Below are positions 28,161-36,942 of a stretch of 64,000 nt of DNA, piece after piece (position 1 is the stretch's first letter; every line of letters starts with the position of its first letter). This DNA comes from Roseobacter sp. SK209-2-6 (GTDB lineage: Bacteria; Pseudomonadota; Alphaproteobacteria; Rhodobacterales; Rhodobacteraceae). The notes under the pieces were generated by a model that made no database searches, was not told the DNA's origin, and saw only the letters and a list, made by a program, of their open reading frames with translations. The translations under genes were made by a program, and so were the position numbers. The DNA is taken from positions 310,001 through 374,000 of the forward strand of contig NZ_AAYC01000002.1 in assembly GCF_000169455.1 (NCBI RefSeq). The letters are read 5' to 3'.

Positions 28161-29372
28161 CTAGGGTGCCCGTCCCAACGCCAAAACCGCATTGAGACCA
28201 CCAAAGGCAAAGGCATTGGAAAGCGCGTAATCAACTTCCACCTCGCGCGCCTCATTAGGCACGACATCTAAGGCGCATTCCGGATCTACCTCTTCATAGC
28301 CTATCGTCGGGGCCACAATCCCGTCTTTAAGCGCCATGATACAGGCCAACAGCTCAACCGCACCGGTGCCGCCGATCAGATGCCCATGCATCGATTTGGT
28401 TGAGGACATCATCAACTGGTCCGCATGCGGGCCAAATGCATCGGCAACCGCAGCACACTCGGTTTTGTCATTCGCCGCTGTGCCAGTACCATGGGCATTG
28501 ATATAGGCCACCTGACCCGGATCCAGACCCGCATCCTGCAAAGCGCCGGAAATCGCCCGTGCGGCCCCTTGCTTGCTGGGCATTACGATATCCGCCGCAT
28601 CCGAAGACATGGCATAGCCCAAAACTTCACAAAGGATCTCTGCGCCCCTGGCGCGCGCATGCTCATATTCTTCAAAGACAAAGATACCAGCGCCTTCGCC
28701 CTGCACCATGCCATTGCGATTGGCGCTGAAGGGGCGACAGGCATCCTTTGACATAACCCGCAAGCCTTCCCAGGCCTTCACCCCACCAAAGCAGAGCATG
28801 GATTCCGATCCACCTGTGATCATGGCCGGGCTCATTCCGGTGCGGATCATCTGAAAGGCCTGTGCCATCGCATGATTGGAAGAGGCGCAGGCGGTGGAAA
28901 CCGTGAAACTGGGCCCTTTCAGGTTGAACTCCATCGAGACATGGCTGGCGGCCGCATTGTTCATAAGCTTGGGGACCACAAAGGGGTGCACCCGGTTCTT
29001 CCCATCCTCATAGACTGAGCGGTAGTTATCATCCCAGGTTGAAACCCCTCCACCGGCAGTGCCCAGGACAACCCCGGCCTTGGCCGCCAGTTCCCCATGA
29101 AATTCTAGCCCGGATTGCGCAATCGCCTCTTTTGCAGCAGTTAGCGTAAACTGGGTGAACCGGTCATAGAGGGTCATCTGCTGACGGTTGAAGCGTCCTT
29201 CGGCCTCAAAGCCGCGCACCTGGCCGCCGATTTTGATCGACAAGCGGTCAACGTCGCGAAACTCCAGCGGACCGATTCCGCTGCGCCCCTCACGCATGGC
29301 CTCAAAGGTGCTGGTCACGGAATGACCCAAGGCATTAATAGTTCCTGCCCCGGTGATCACAACACGCTTCAT
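28161..29372 (-). CDS. Beta-ketoacyl-ACP synthase (FabF-like) of an envelope-lipid operon
   Basis: This condensing enzyme of 403 residues has the thiolase fold. The catalytic triad is complete: Cys in STACASSNHA, His in NAHGTGT and His in KSMHGHLIG. It extends an acyl chain on ACP using malonyl-ACP. It lies downstream of a dedicated ACP gene and an lpxD, so it is more likely a specialised KAS (long or modified acyl chains, as with the AcpXL-associated FabFs of rhizobia) than the housekeeping FabF, which normally sits beside the main fabG-acpP. The doeX-like gene ends 17 bases away on the other strand. Confidence 0.88.
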   Translation of the reverse strand: MKRVVITGAGTINALGHSVTSTFEAMREGRSGIGPLEFRDVDRLSIKIGGQVRGFEAEGRFNRQQMTLYDRFTQFTLTAAKEAIAQSGLEFHGELAAKAGVVLGTAGGGVSTWDDNYRSVYEDGKNRVHPFVVPKLMNNAAASHVSMEFNLKGPSFTVSTACASSNHAMAQAFQMIRTGMSPAMITGGSESMLCFGGVKAWEGLRVMSKDACRPFSANRNGMVQGEGAGIFVFEEYEHARARGAEILCEVLGYAMSSDAADIVMPSKQGAARAISGALQDAGLDPGQVAYINAHGTGTAANDKTECAAVADAFGPHADQLMMSSTKSMHGHLIGGTGAVELLACIMALKDGIVAPTIGYEEVDPECALDVVPNEAREVEVDYALSNAFAFGGLNAVLALGRAP

Positions 29373-29404
29373 CTATCTGGTCCCTGGCCTATTCCTGAGT
29401 ACTA

Positions 29405-29662
29405 TCATGCCTTTTGTGACAGTAGTTTTTCGATCCCAGAAATTATCGATGAGACATCGGTAATATCAAAATCACTGTCTTCGGGTGTGTTGGCATTGAA
29501 AGGAACCGAGATGTCGAACTCCTCTTCAATGGCAAAAATACACTCTACCAGCCCCATGCTATCGATCCCGAGATCTTCGAGGCTGCTGCTGGGTGTTACA
29601 TCGGATGGAGTCAACAAAGCCTGTTCGGCGATGATGGCGATGACCTTTTCCTGAGTGCTCAT
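29405..29662 (-). CDS. Acyl carrier protein, specialised
   Basis: This 85-residue acidic protein has the phosphopantetheine attachment motif LGIDSMGLVE (Ser of DSM) and the four-helix ACP pattern. It differs from housekeeping AcpP in its longer loop III (NTPEDSDFDITDVSSI). It lies between lpxD and the ketosynthase, with short gaps (48 and 32 bases), suggesting it supplies an acyl chain made by the neighbouring KAS to the neighbouring acyltransferase. This pathway reading is inference. Confidence 0.9.
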   Translation of the reverse strand: MSTQEKVIAIIAEQALLTPSDVTPSSSLEDLGIDSMGLVECIFAIEEEFDISVPFNANTPEDSDFDITDVSSIISGIEKLLSQKA

Positions 29663-29710
29663 ACTGGCCCCCTGATCATTGATGTCGTGGCAGATGTAGC
29701 CCCTTGGCGG

Positions 29711-30784
29711 TTATTTGAAAACCGCCTTTTTCAACGCGTCCAGATCCCTCATCAGGCGAGGTAGGCGCCGTTGGGCTTTGTAGATTTCCGTGTGAGTTTC
29801 CATCTTCACCGCGGGATAACCCATCACCACGCGCCCTGCCGGCACGTTAGAAAGTATCTTGCTACTGCCTGCGGCAATAACCCCGTCCCCGATAAAGAGG
29901 TTATCCGCGACACCGCATTGCCCCCCCAGGACAACATTGTTGCCAACATCAACGGAGCCAGAGAGCCCAGTCTGTCCACAAAGCAGGCAGTCTTCACCGA
30001 TACGTGTGTTGTGACCAATATGAACCTGATTGTCTAACTTGCTGCCTCTGCCAATGACCGTATCGCGGATGGTCCCATTGTCCAGCGTGCAGTTGGCACC
30101 AATTTCCACGTCATCTCCGATAGTTACGGCGCCTAACGAATGTATTCTCATCCAACTTTGTGCTTTGGCATCCCCCTGGTCGCCCAGTGTTTTGCGGACG
30201 TTTTCAACACCGGAGACCTCAGGCGTCACATAAGAGAATCCATCACCCCCGACCCGTGCACCTGGTTGGGCCTTGAACCGATCTCCGATTTTTGCACGCG
30301 CCCCAATAGAGACCATCTCACGTAGAAAAGCGTCCTCTCCCAGCGTGGCATCAGCGCCGATATAGCAATGCGGGCCAATTACAGAGCCCCGACCGATCCG
30401 GGCGCCGGCGGCAATGATGGCAAGTGGACCGATGGAAACGCCTTCGCCGATTTCAGCCGTGGGATCGACAACCGCGGTGGCATGAATGCCAGGCTCAAAT
30501 CCCTGCCCCTGATCCAGCAAAACCGTCACCTGCCCCATCGCCATACGGGGGCGTGTGGCAAAAATTACAGCTTTCAGGCCAAGGGCCTGCCAGTCTGCAC
30601 CTTCCCATACCAGGGCACTCTCTGCGCGGCCTTCGCGAAGACCTTCAGCATATTTTTCAGAAGTGGCAATCGCCAGGTCTTGCGGGTCCGCCTCTTTGGG
30701 CTCTGCCGCTCGGGTGATCGTGAGATCAAGATCTCCCTGCGCCTCGGCGCCCAAAGCCTCTGCGATCTGGCGAATCGAATACAT
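29711..30784 (-). CDS. lpxD: LpxD-type UDP-3-O-acylglucosamine N-acyltransferase
   Basis: LpxD transfers a 3-hydroxyacyl chain from ACP to the 2-amino group of UDP-3-O-acyl-GlcN in lipid A synthesis. The 357-residue protein has the N-terminal uridine-binding domain, a left-handed beta-helix of hexapeptide repeats (IGPLAIIAAGARIG and many IG-x-[DGN] turns), the GDGFSY loop, the catalytic histidine region in VHIGHNTRIG, and the C-terminal helical part (MGYPAVK…LPRLMRDLDALKK). It is not in the usual bamA-lpxD-fabZ-lpxA context. It is linked with a private ACP and KAS and follows an L,D-transpeptidase gene. It may be the sole lpxD or a paralogue. Confidence 0.9.
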   Translation of the reverse strand: MYSIRQIAEALGAEAQGDLDLTITRAAEPKEADPQDLAIATSEKYAEGLREGRAESALVWEGADWQALGLKAVIFATRPRMAMGQVTVLLDQGQGFEPGIHATAVVDPTAEIGEGVSIGPLAIIAAGARIGRGSVIGPHCYIGADATLGEDAFLREMVSIGARAKIGDRFKAQPGARVGGDGFSYVTPEVSGVENVRKTLGDQGDAKAQSWMRIHSLGAVTIGDDVEIGANCTLDNGTIRDTVIGRGSKLDNQVHIGHNTRIGEDCLLCGQTGLSGSVDVGNNVVLGGQCGVADNLFIGDGVIAAGSSKILSNVPAGRVVMGYPAVKMETHTEIYKAQRRLPRLMRDLDALKKAVFK

Positions 30785-30834
30785 AACGGGCCCCTCCCAA
30801 ACTTGCTTTGACGGTGAGGCCCGTGTTTCCAGGA

Positions 30835-32460
30835 TTAGCTTTGCAGCTCTGGCACAGTCACCCCAGCCCGCTCTAGTGCGGCCCAGACCTTTGCATCACG
30901 CCCATAAACATCCCGGCGGAACTCGGCCCGACCTTTGTTTGAGACATAGGCGGTTCTGTAGATAATGTGAACAGGCACCTGCTGTTCCAGTTCCACCTTG
31001 GTTTCTTTCCCGGAGCTCAAAATCCGATGGAAAAAAGCTTTGGGATCTTCGGTCTGCCGTGCGAGGAGCGCATAGGCGAACTCAAATGGTTGCGCCAGGC
31101 GGATGCACCCATGCGAAAACGCACGAACCTCCCGCTGAAACAGGCTCTTCTGCGGAGTATCATGAAGATAGATATTGTATTTGTTCGGGAACATGAACTT
31201 AACCAGACCCAACGCATTTCGACTGCTGGGAGGTTGTTTCATTGCATAGGGGAAGTTCCGCGCTGTGAACTGTGAGAAATCAGCGGTGCTGCGATTAACC
31301 ACCCTGCCCCGACTATCTGTGATCTGAATATGTCCAACCGCATTTGGATTGTTTCTCAGCTTGGGCAGATATTCCTTGGTGATGATTGACCGCGGCACAT
31401 ACCAGCTTGGGTTAATGACCATATGCTCCATGGTGTCAGAAAACTCCGGCGAGCGACGGTCATGCGTGTTTTTACCAATTACGGATCTGGTTTCAAAGGT
31501 CACATCACCATTGTCAACAATCCGGGCTGTAAAGTCGGTCTGATTGACCAGAACATGGCGTTCCCCGCGCTCAGGCGCCAGCCAACGTTCACGCTCCATT
31601 GCAACGATCACGGATTTCAGGCGGTCCTGAACCGGGCGATTGATCTCCTTTAGGGTTCCGGTTCCAGCAACACCATCCACCTCAAGACCATGTTCCGATT
31701 GGAAACGCTCAACAGCGCGCTCCATGTTGCGATCATATGTGGCTGACGCGCTGCGCTGCAAGAACCCCATTTTGATCAAACGGTTCCGGAGCGAAACAAC
31801 TGCCGCCCCCTGATCTCCAGGTTCGAGCTTACTGGCTGGAACCGAAGTGCCCCAGCCTCCGGCTTCTACCAGTTGCTCAAGGCGCTGCTTCTCGCGCAGA
31901 AGCGCACGATACTGCGGCGAAGCCGGAACAAGAGCGCGCAAATAGGCAAAGGGCTGCGCCTGCTGCATGCCGTTCAGCAGTTCAGCACCATCGCTGTCCC
32001 GCCGCTTGCGCACCATTCCGTCATCAATAGTAGCAGGCTGCAGCATCCCGGTCTGCAACTGCGCCGCATAGGTCACAAAGGCTTCACTAAGGCTTGCTTC
32101 GACCTTCCCAAAATCTCTGGCCGTTCGCGCGTCCCGCATCATCCACACCAGCTCGCGGGCCTTTGCCGCCTGATCTGGCAGACCATGCGCCGAGGCCTCT
32201 TCCAATGCTTTCAAGAGTGCGGCACGGCGTAGTCTCGCCCTATCCCCTTCAGCGGTCCACAGGGCTGTATAGCCATTTTCGCGATAAAACTTTGCAACAT
32301 CTTCGTTAACCGATGCGGTCTCAGCAACCGCTTGCCGGAATGCGGTAACCTGTGCCGTCACTTCCTGAGGGACCCCAAAGCCGCAGATCCCGGCCAAGGC
32401 CAGAGCAAAAATCCTATTTTTCCAGCTTTGTGTTAGGAACGAGCTCATCGTGAACCTCAT
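30835..32460 (-). CDS. Murein L,D-transpeptidase (YcbB/LdtD type)
   Basis: This is a periplasmic peptidoglycan enzyme of 541 residues. It has an N-terminal signal peptide, a peptidoglycan-binding helical domain (LEPGDQGAAVVSLRNRL…YDRNMERAVERFQSEHGLEVDGVAG), then a YkuD catalytic domain with histidine in YLHDTPQK and the active-site SHGCIRL cysteine. It would form 3-3 cross-links or attach proteins to murein. The ATG at 32460 has GAGGAAG upstream at good spacing. It heads a four-gene row with lpxD, ACP and KAS (50-base gap to lpxD) and is divergent from a MepK-type peptidase gene. Confidence 0.92.
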   Translation of the reverse strand: MRFTMSSFLTQSWKNRIFALALAGICGFGVPQEVTAQVTAFRQAVAETASVNEDVAKFYRENGYTALWTAEGDRARLRRAALLKALEEASAHGLPDQAAKARELVWMMRDARTARDFGKVEASLSEAFVTYAAQLQTGMLQPATIDDGMVRKRRDSDGAELLNGMQQAQPFAYLRALVPASPQYRALLREKQRLEQLVEAGGWGTSVPASKLEPGDQGAAVVSLRNRLIKMGFLQRSASATYDRNMERAVERFQSEHGLEVDGVAGTGTLKEINRPVQDRLKSVIVAMERERWLAPERGERHVLVNQTDFTARIVDNGDVTFETRSVIGKNTHDRRSPEFSDTMEHMVINPSWYVPRSIITKEYLPKLRNNPNAVGHIQITDSRGRVVNRSTADFSQFTARNFPYAMKQPPSSRNALGLVKFMFPNKYNIYLHDTPQKSLFQREVRAFSHGCIRLAQPFEFAYALLARQTEDPKAFFHRILSSGKETKVELEQQVPVHIIYRTAYVSNKGRAEFRRDVYGRDAKVWAALERAGVTVPELQS

Positions 32461-32815
32461 AATGTTACTTCCTCAGCAGCGGTGCGCCACAATTCTGACG
32501 CTAGGTACATGAAATTTTGGTGAAGGCCAGACCAGAATGTCCATTCACGTTTTGTAAACCATGTTATGACTAAATCTTAATGGTGCGTAGCAGCCGCATA
32601 TTCAGGTTTACCACCTTCGCAAGAAGGGGAAAAGTTAACGTCAAATCCCCCTTTGCGCAAAATTTTGCCGAAAATCCGCTTCGTGGTTAATAGGCGAGAT
32701 TCGAATCTTGGTAGCGGCTAAGCACTGTGGCATACAGCCTGCAGGCTACAAAGCACAGTTGCTCGTAACATCGAGCTCAGGCAGGACATAAACACGTTAG
32801 GGATGGCGTAGTAAT
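32461..32815. other. Divergent promoter region, L,D-transpeptidase / DUF882 peptidase
   Basis: This 355-base AT-rich gap has no credible ORF. It holds several TTAA words, including GGTTAAT (TTAACC on the other strand, a CtrA-like half site) at about 32685, but no full TTAA-N7-TTAA. It presumably contains both promoters. Confidence 0.6.
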
Positions 32816-33385
32816 ATGGCAGAAACGAAATCTGCGGGATTCTCCCGCCGAGCACTCCTTGGTGCATTCGCTGCAACAACCGTTGCCGCAGCGCCAACCT
32901 TCTCAAAGGCTGCAGGATTCTTGCGGGGAGGTGGTGATATCCGCCGTATCAGGATGTATTCCGGCCGCACTGGTGAGCGCCTCGATATGATCTATTGGAT
33001 TGATGGTGACTACATCAAAGACGCAGTTCGCGAAGTAAACTACTTCATGCGTGACTGGCGTACCGATCAAATCAAGTCCATCGACCTTAGAACCATCGAC
33101 ATTATGGCCGCCTCCCATAATCTCTTGGATGTGAGCGAACCCTATATGCTGTTGTCAGGCTATCGTAGCCCGCAGACAAACGCGATGCTCAGAAGCCGTT
33201 CTCGCGGTGTGGCCAAGAACTCGCTTCATATGAAAGGTCAGGCCGCGGATCTTCGCCTGGCTTCTCGCTCCGTTTCGCAAATGGCCCGCGCCGCCCAGGC
33301 CTGTCGTGCCGGTGGCGTCGGGAAATACAGCCGTTCGAACTTTGTGCATATGGATTGCGGCATCGTGCGCAGCTGGGGTGGCTAA
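32816..33385 (+). CDS. DUF882 (YcbK/MepK-like) murein peptidase with Tat signal
   Basis: This 189-residue protein begins with a twin-arginine signal (SRRALLG followed by an alanine-rich hydrophobic stretch), so it is exported folded. The mature part is a peptidase M15A/DUF882 domain with zinc ligands in SLHMKGQAADLR (H and D) and NFVHMD (H), and the GYRSPQTN block. E. coli MepK of this family cleaves 3-3 cross-links, the product of L,D-transpeptidases; ycbB and ycbK are neighbours there and here too, though divergent. A terminator follows. Confidence 0.93.
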   Translation: MAETKSAGFSRRALLGAFAATTVAAAPTFSKAAGFLRGGGDIRRIRMYSGRTGERLDMIYWIDGDYIKDAVREVNYFMRDWRTDQIKSIDLRTIDIMAASHNLLDVSEPYMLLSGYRSPQTNAMLRSRSRGVAKNSLHMKGQAADLRLASRSVSQMARAAQACRAGGVGKYSRSNFVHMDCGIVRSWGG

Positions 33386-33422
33386 GCCCACAGTTATGCC
33401 TCCATCCCTCAACTGTTTCAGA

Positions 33423-33447
33423 AAGCGGCCTTTGGGGTCGCTTTTTT
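33423..33447 (+). terminator. Terminator after the DUF882 gene
   Basis: An AAGCGGCC / GGGTCGCTT stem (with one G-U pair and a slight mismatch) with a short TTTG loop runs directly into TTTTTTG, about 38 bases past the stop. Confidence 0.85.
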
Positions 33448-33624
33448 GTTTCGACCAGCAGACAGATTACCCGCAAAACCTATCTAACCAACCCCTTCCC
33501 CGATCTGCAAGGATCTATTCCAGCCCAGTTGGAACCAAAGCAACTTCTGGCCAGATCACGCCCTGAAAGAGAAGTGTTTTTTCCATTGCAGAGCATAGTT
33601 TGGCCAGCTATACCCCGCACATAG

Positions 33625-33701
<77 letters not shown>

Positions 33702-33750
33702 ACCCCCTTCTTCTGTACCAGGCTCTCGAAAGTCGCCATCGACGAAGAGT

Positions 33751-34725
33751 TCACTGCTGCAAATGACGTTCCATCAGCTCGCGAAAGCGTCGGTTTTCCA
33801 TAAGGTTATCGGCGGTTGATTGGGCGCATTCTCGTGCAGATCCGCTTAGTGCCACGTCTCTCAGAACATTCCTGAGATCCTGTGGACGCAGTGCCTTTAG
33901 CGAATTAGCGACCGCTGCATCGATACTCTGACTAGCAACATCGATCCCAATCCCACGAATAAAACGACCACTTCTGATCTCTCTCAGAGCGGCGCGCGAA
34001 AGCGCATCTTTAAGGGGGCGCAGGAACCGCCCTATGATCTGCCCCAACATGGCATCTGAAACTGAGTTCAATGCGTTCAGCCCAATTTCACGCTGAACAT
34101 CACTGGTGGTCAATACTTCACCGGCGAGGCTGCGACCAACACGGGTCGCACCATTTTGAATTTCGTTGACCACAAAGCTCGTGGCCGCACTGCGGACAAG
34201 GGCGGTTCCTGCGCCTTGTGAGGCCACCACAGCAGCTGAAGCGGCGCCTGAAGCTCCTGCGGTCAGCGCTAAAGCACAGCCCTGCAGCGTCATGAAGGAT
34301 AGGTTTCGTGTCAGCGTCAGAACTTGAACCGATCTCCCGCCACCAGCGTCGAAATCATTCAAGTAGTTCCGCATAGAGCGTCGAAAACTCGCCGCATCTC
34401 TTTGCCAGGCATTAAAGTTATCATAGAAATCAAGGATCCCAGCTGGACTCAGATTTCGTTCCAATCGATCATGTCGGCGTTTCAGTTGATTTGCGCGGGT
34501 GGCTGTTGGCAGATCAGCGCCACCTACCGCTTCAATAATCCAGTGAATTGGCTCATTGCGGCGTTGATGATGCCAACGCCAACGCCCATAGGAATGACAA
34601 AAAGGTCCGGAGGCCCTATTCCAGACGTGGCGTCGCGTTTCACGGACCAGTCTTCGAACCAAGGCTCGGGTGTCACGCTCTTCCAATGTAATGAGCTGAC
34701 CATTCAAACAAATCGTATATGACAT
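33751..34725 (-). CDS. Unrecognised protein beside tRNA-Arg
   Basis: I do not recognise a family in this 324-residue protein. The N-terminal third is basic and aromatic (HSYGRWRWHHQRRNEPIHW). A central segment (about residues 150–190) is rich in Ala, Gly and Ser and hydrophobic enough to form a membrane hairpin. The C-terminal part is helical and Arg-rich, with repeats of the LRxALR/LRNVLRD kind. There is no signal peptide. The layout (basic N-terminus, Gly/Ala hydrophobic middle, helical end) resembles some secreted toxin-carrier or effector proteins, but this is speculation. It stands alone between tRNA-Arg and the terminator of the methyltransferase operon, which suggests acquired DNA. Confidence 0.7.
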   Translation of the reverse strand: MSYTICLNGQLITLEERDTRALVRRLVRETRRHVWNRASGPFCHSYGRWRWHHQRRNEPIHWIIEAVGGADLPTATRANQLKRRHDRLERNLSPAGILDFYDNFNAWQRDAASFRRSMRNYLNDFDAGGGRSVQVLTLTRNLSFMTLQGCALALTAGASGAASAAVVASQGAGTALVRSAATSFVVNEIQNGATRVGRSLAGEVLTTSDVQREIGLNALNSVSDAMLGQIIGRFLRPLKDALSRAALREIRSGRFIRGIGIDVASQSIDAAVANSLKALRPQDLRNVLRDVALSGSARECAQSTADNLMENRRFRELMERHLQQ

Positions 34726-34860
34726 AATAACCTCAAAACACTTTCACCCCAAAAAACGAAACAGGGTGTGGGCCAAAGCCTAGTCAGCTTTGGGTTCTGA
34801 GGCAAATTCCACTGGCGCAATTTAGCCGATGCCCAAGGCTGTGGAACCCGGCAGGCAAAG

Positions 34861-34890
34861 AAAAAGGCGGAGCAAAACTCCGCCTTTCTG
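34861..34890 (-). terminator. Terminator of the metF/methyltransferase operon
   Basis: Read on the minus strand, AAGGCGGAG / CTCCGCCTT arms with a TTTTG loop end in a T run, about 20 bases past the methyltransferase stop. Confidence 0.92.
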
Positions 34891-34910
34891 AACTTAGATA
34901 TTTCTGCGGA

Positions 34911-35978
34911 TCACGCGCGGCGACGACGGCCACCTGCGCGACCACCGCGACCGCCGCGGCCACCTTCGGCACCGGCAGCGTCAGGCGCTTTGTTGAACTT
35001 GATCCAATCGCCGCCATGCGGGTCATTGTTGGTCAACAGGTTGGCTGCTCGGATAGCTTCCATCTCCTTGCCGGCTTTCGGCTTGGTGGAGCCCAGACCA
35101 AACATCTGCACAAAGGCCTCATCTTCCATGCCCTCTGGCAGGATGATGCCAGCAGCTTCCACTTCGGCTTTCTTTTCTGCGATTTTCTTTTGCGAAATTG
35201 GCAGGCCGACAGGGTTCATAATGGCAGAAGTCATGCCAGCCGCCATCGCCATCGGCAGGAAGGCATTGTTGATGCCATGGCGGTTTGGCAAGCCAAACGA
35301 GATGTTGGAAGCGCCACAGGTAGTGTTCACGCCCAGCTCATCGCGCAGACGACGGACCAGTGCAAAAACCTGTTGGCCAGCTGTCGACATCGCACCAATT
35401 GGCATAACCAGAGGGTCAACCACGATGTCATGGGCTGGAATGCCAAAATCTGCTGCACGTTCAACGATCTTCTTGGCAACTTCGAAACGCACGTCGGGAT
35501 CTTCAGAGATACCTGTGTCGTCATTGGAAATTGCAACAACGGGGACGTTGTACTTTTTCACTAGCGGCAGAACGAACTCAAGGCGCTCTTCTTCACCGGT
35601 GACCGAATTCAGCAGCGGGCGGCCTTCAGCTGCCTGCAAACCCGCTTCCAGAGCTTCGGGAACAGAAGAGTCGATGCAGAGAGGGACATCGGTCAGACCC
35701 TGAACCAGCTCGACGATCTTGGTCATCAGCGGAGGCTCAGTCTCGTTCGGGTTCGGGTTGGAATTGTAAACCACGCCTGCGTTGATATCGAGGATATTGG
35801 CACCTGCCATCACCTGGGCCAGCGCGTCTTTCTCAACGGTTGAGAAATCGCCAGCTTCCAGCTCAGCCGCCAGTTTCTTACGGCCAGTTGGGTTGATGCG
35901 CTCACCGATCACGCAGAAGGGCTCATCGAAGCCCAGGATCGCGGTTTTTGTTTTTGATTCTACGACTGTACGGGTCAT
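34911..35978 (-). CDS. Methyltetrahydrofolate:corrinoid methyltransferase (AcsE/MeTr-like)
   Basis: This pterin-binding (DHPS-like TIM barrel) enzyme has 355 residues. It starts with the conserved FCVIGERINPTGRKKLA, has the folate-binding DINAGV block and the CGASNISFGLPNRH motif typical of methyl-H4folate:corrinoid protein methyltransferases. It would move a methyl group between a corrinoid protein and H4folate. The C-terminus carries a tail outside the barrel, with three GGR repeats followed by RRRRA, resembling the arginine tail of the RamA-like protein at 25.9 kb. It is the last gene of a three-gene operon with metF; no corrinoid protein gene is in the window. Confidence 0.9.
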   Translation of the reverse strand: MTRTVVESKTKTAILGFDEPFCVIGERINPTGRKKLAAELEAGDFSTVEKDALAQVMAGANILDINAGVVYNSNPNPNETEPPLMTKIVELVQGLTDVPLCIDSSVPEALEAGLQAAEGRPLLNSVTGEEERLEFVLPLVKKYNVPVVAISNDDTGISEDPDVRFEVAKKIVERAADFGIPAHDIVVDPLVMPIGAMSTAGQQVFALVRRLRDELGVNTTCGASNISFGLPNRHGINNAFLPMAMAAGMTSAIMNPVGLPISQKKIAEKKAEVEAAGIILPEGMEDEAFVQMFGLGSTKPKAGKEMEAIRAANLLTNNDPHGGDWIKFNKAPDAAGAEGGRGGRGGRAGGRRRRA

Positions 35979-35995
35979 TTTTGATCCTTAGGGTC

Positions 35996-36922
35996 TCAGG
36001 AGTTAACCGGCTTGGCAGAGTCGCCGCCATTGTTGATCGCCCAGGTAGCATTGGTCTTGATGCCGCCCAGTGGGAAGAAGTGGACCTTCTCAATCTGGAA
36101 GTCCGGATTGGCTGCCTTATGCACCGCCAGATCAGCCAGAATCTCACCTGGTTCGTGTGGCAACAGCAGCTTGGACACGTCTTTGGCACGTTTCTGCAGA
36201 ACTTTCAACGATGGGCCAACTCCGCAAGCGATGGCGAATTTGATCATGGTTTGAAGTTTGGCGGGACCCGCGATGCCGATATGAACCGGCAGGTTCATGC
36301 CGCGCTCTTTCAGCTCATTGACCCAATCGATGACCGGTTGCGCCTCAAAGCAGAACTGGGTTGCCAGCGCCATTTGGGCGTCGGTGCGCTTGGAAAACTC
36401 CTGCTTCCAGTCCAGTGCGGAGTAGGTGTTTGCGCGACCGCCTTTGGGGTCGATATCCAGGTTGGGCTCAGGATGGCCCGCAACATGCAGGTTGGTGAAA
36501 CCTGCTTCGTCAAAAAGACCAGTTTCCAGCAGCTGCATGGAGCTGTCGAAATCACCATGCGGCTTGGCAACACCACCAGCAAGGATCAGGCCTTGCTTGA
36601 CACCTGCCTCCCCCTGGTAACGGTTGATCCAATCACCCAAGGTTGCTTTGTCTTTGATGATGCGCGCGGGAAAATGCGGCATCACTTCAAAGCCTTCGCC
36701 AGCTATTCGCTTGGCGGTGTCGACCATGTCTTCAATCGGAGTGCCTTCGATATGGGCGATATAAACACGTGTACCGGCGGGTAGAAGGTCGCGGAAATCA
36801 TCGACCTTAGCAGCGGTACGCGGCATCACTTCAATCGAATAGCCTTGCAGGAAGGCTTCCATTTCGGGGCTGACGGGCTGGCCCGCGCCAGTGTCGCGTT
36901 TTTTAAAGTTCAGCAAAGCCAT
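35996..36922 (-). CDS. Methylenetetrahydrofolate reductase-family protein
   Basis: This is a flavin-dependent MTHFR-like TIM barrel of 308 residues. It shows RVYIAHIEGTPIEDMVDTAKR, a VMPHFPAR block, the GLILAGGVAKPHGDF loop and VHIGIAGPAKLQTM, all typical of the short MetF-like proteins found beside corrinoid methyltransferases. The ATG at 36922 is chosen over one 36 bases upstream because GGGAGG precedes it and the longer form would overlap the upstream gene. It probably oxidises methyl-H4folate formed by the neighbouring methyltransferase, though it could serve methionine synthesis. 17 bases separate it from that gene. Confidence 0.88.
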   Translation of the reverse strand: MALLNFKKRDTGAGQPVSPEMEAFLQGYSIEVMPRTAAKVDDFRDLLPAGTRVYIAHIEGTPIEDMVDTAKRIAGEGFEVMPHFPARIIKDKATLGDWINRYQGEAGVKQGLILAGGVAKPHGDFDSSMQLLETGLFDEAGFTNLHVAGHPEPNLDIDPKGGRANTYSALDWKQEFSKRTDAQMALATQFCFEAQPVIDWVNELKERGMNLPVHIGIAGPAKLQTMIKFAIACGVGPSLKVLQKRAKDVSKLLLPHEPGEILADLAVHKAANPDFQIEKVHFFPLGGIKTNATWAINNGGDSAKPVNS

Positions 36923-36942
36923 CGCGGCCTCCCATAGTGGTG

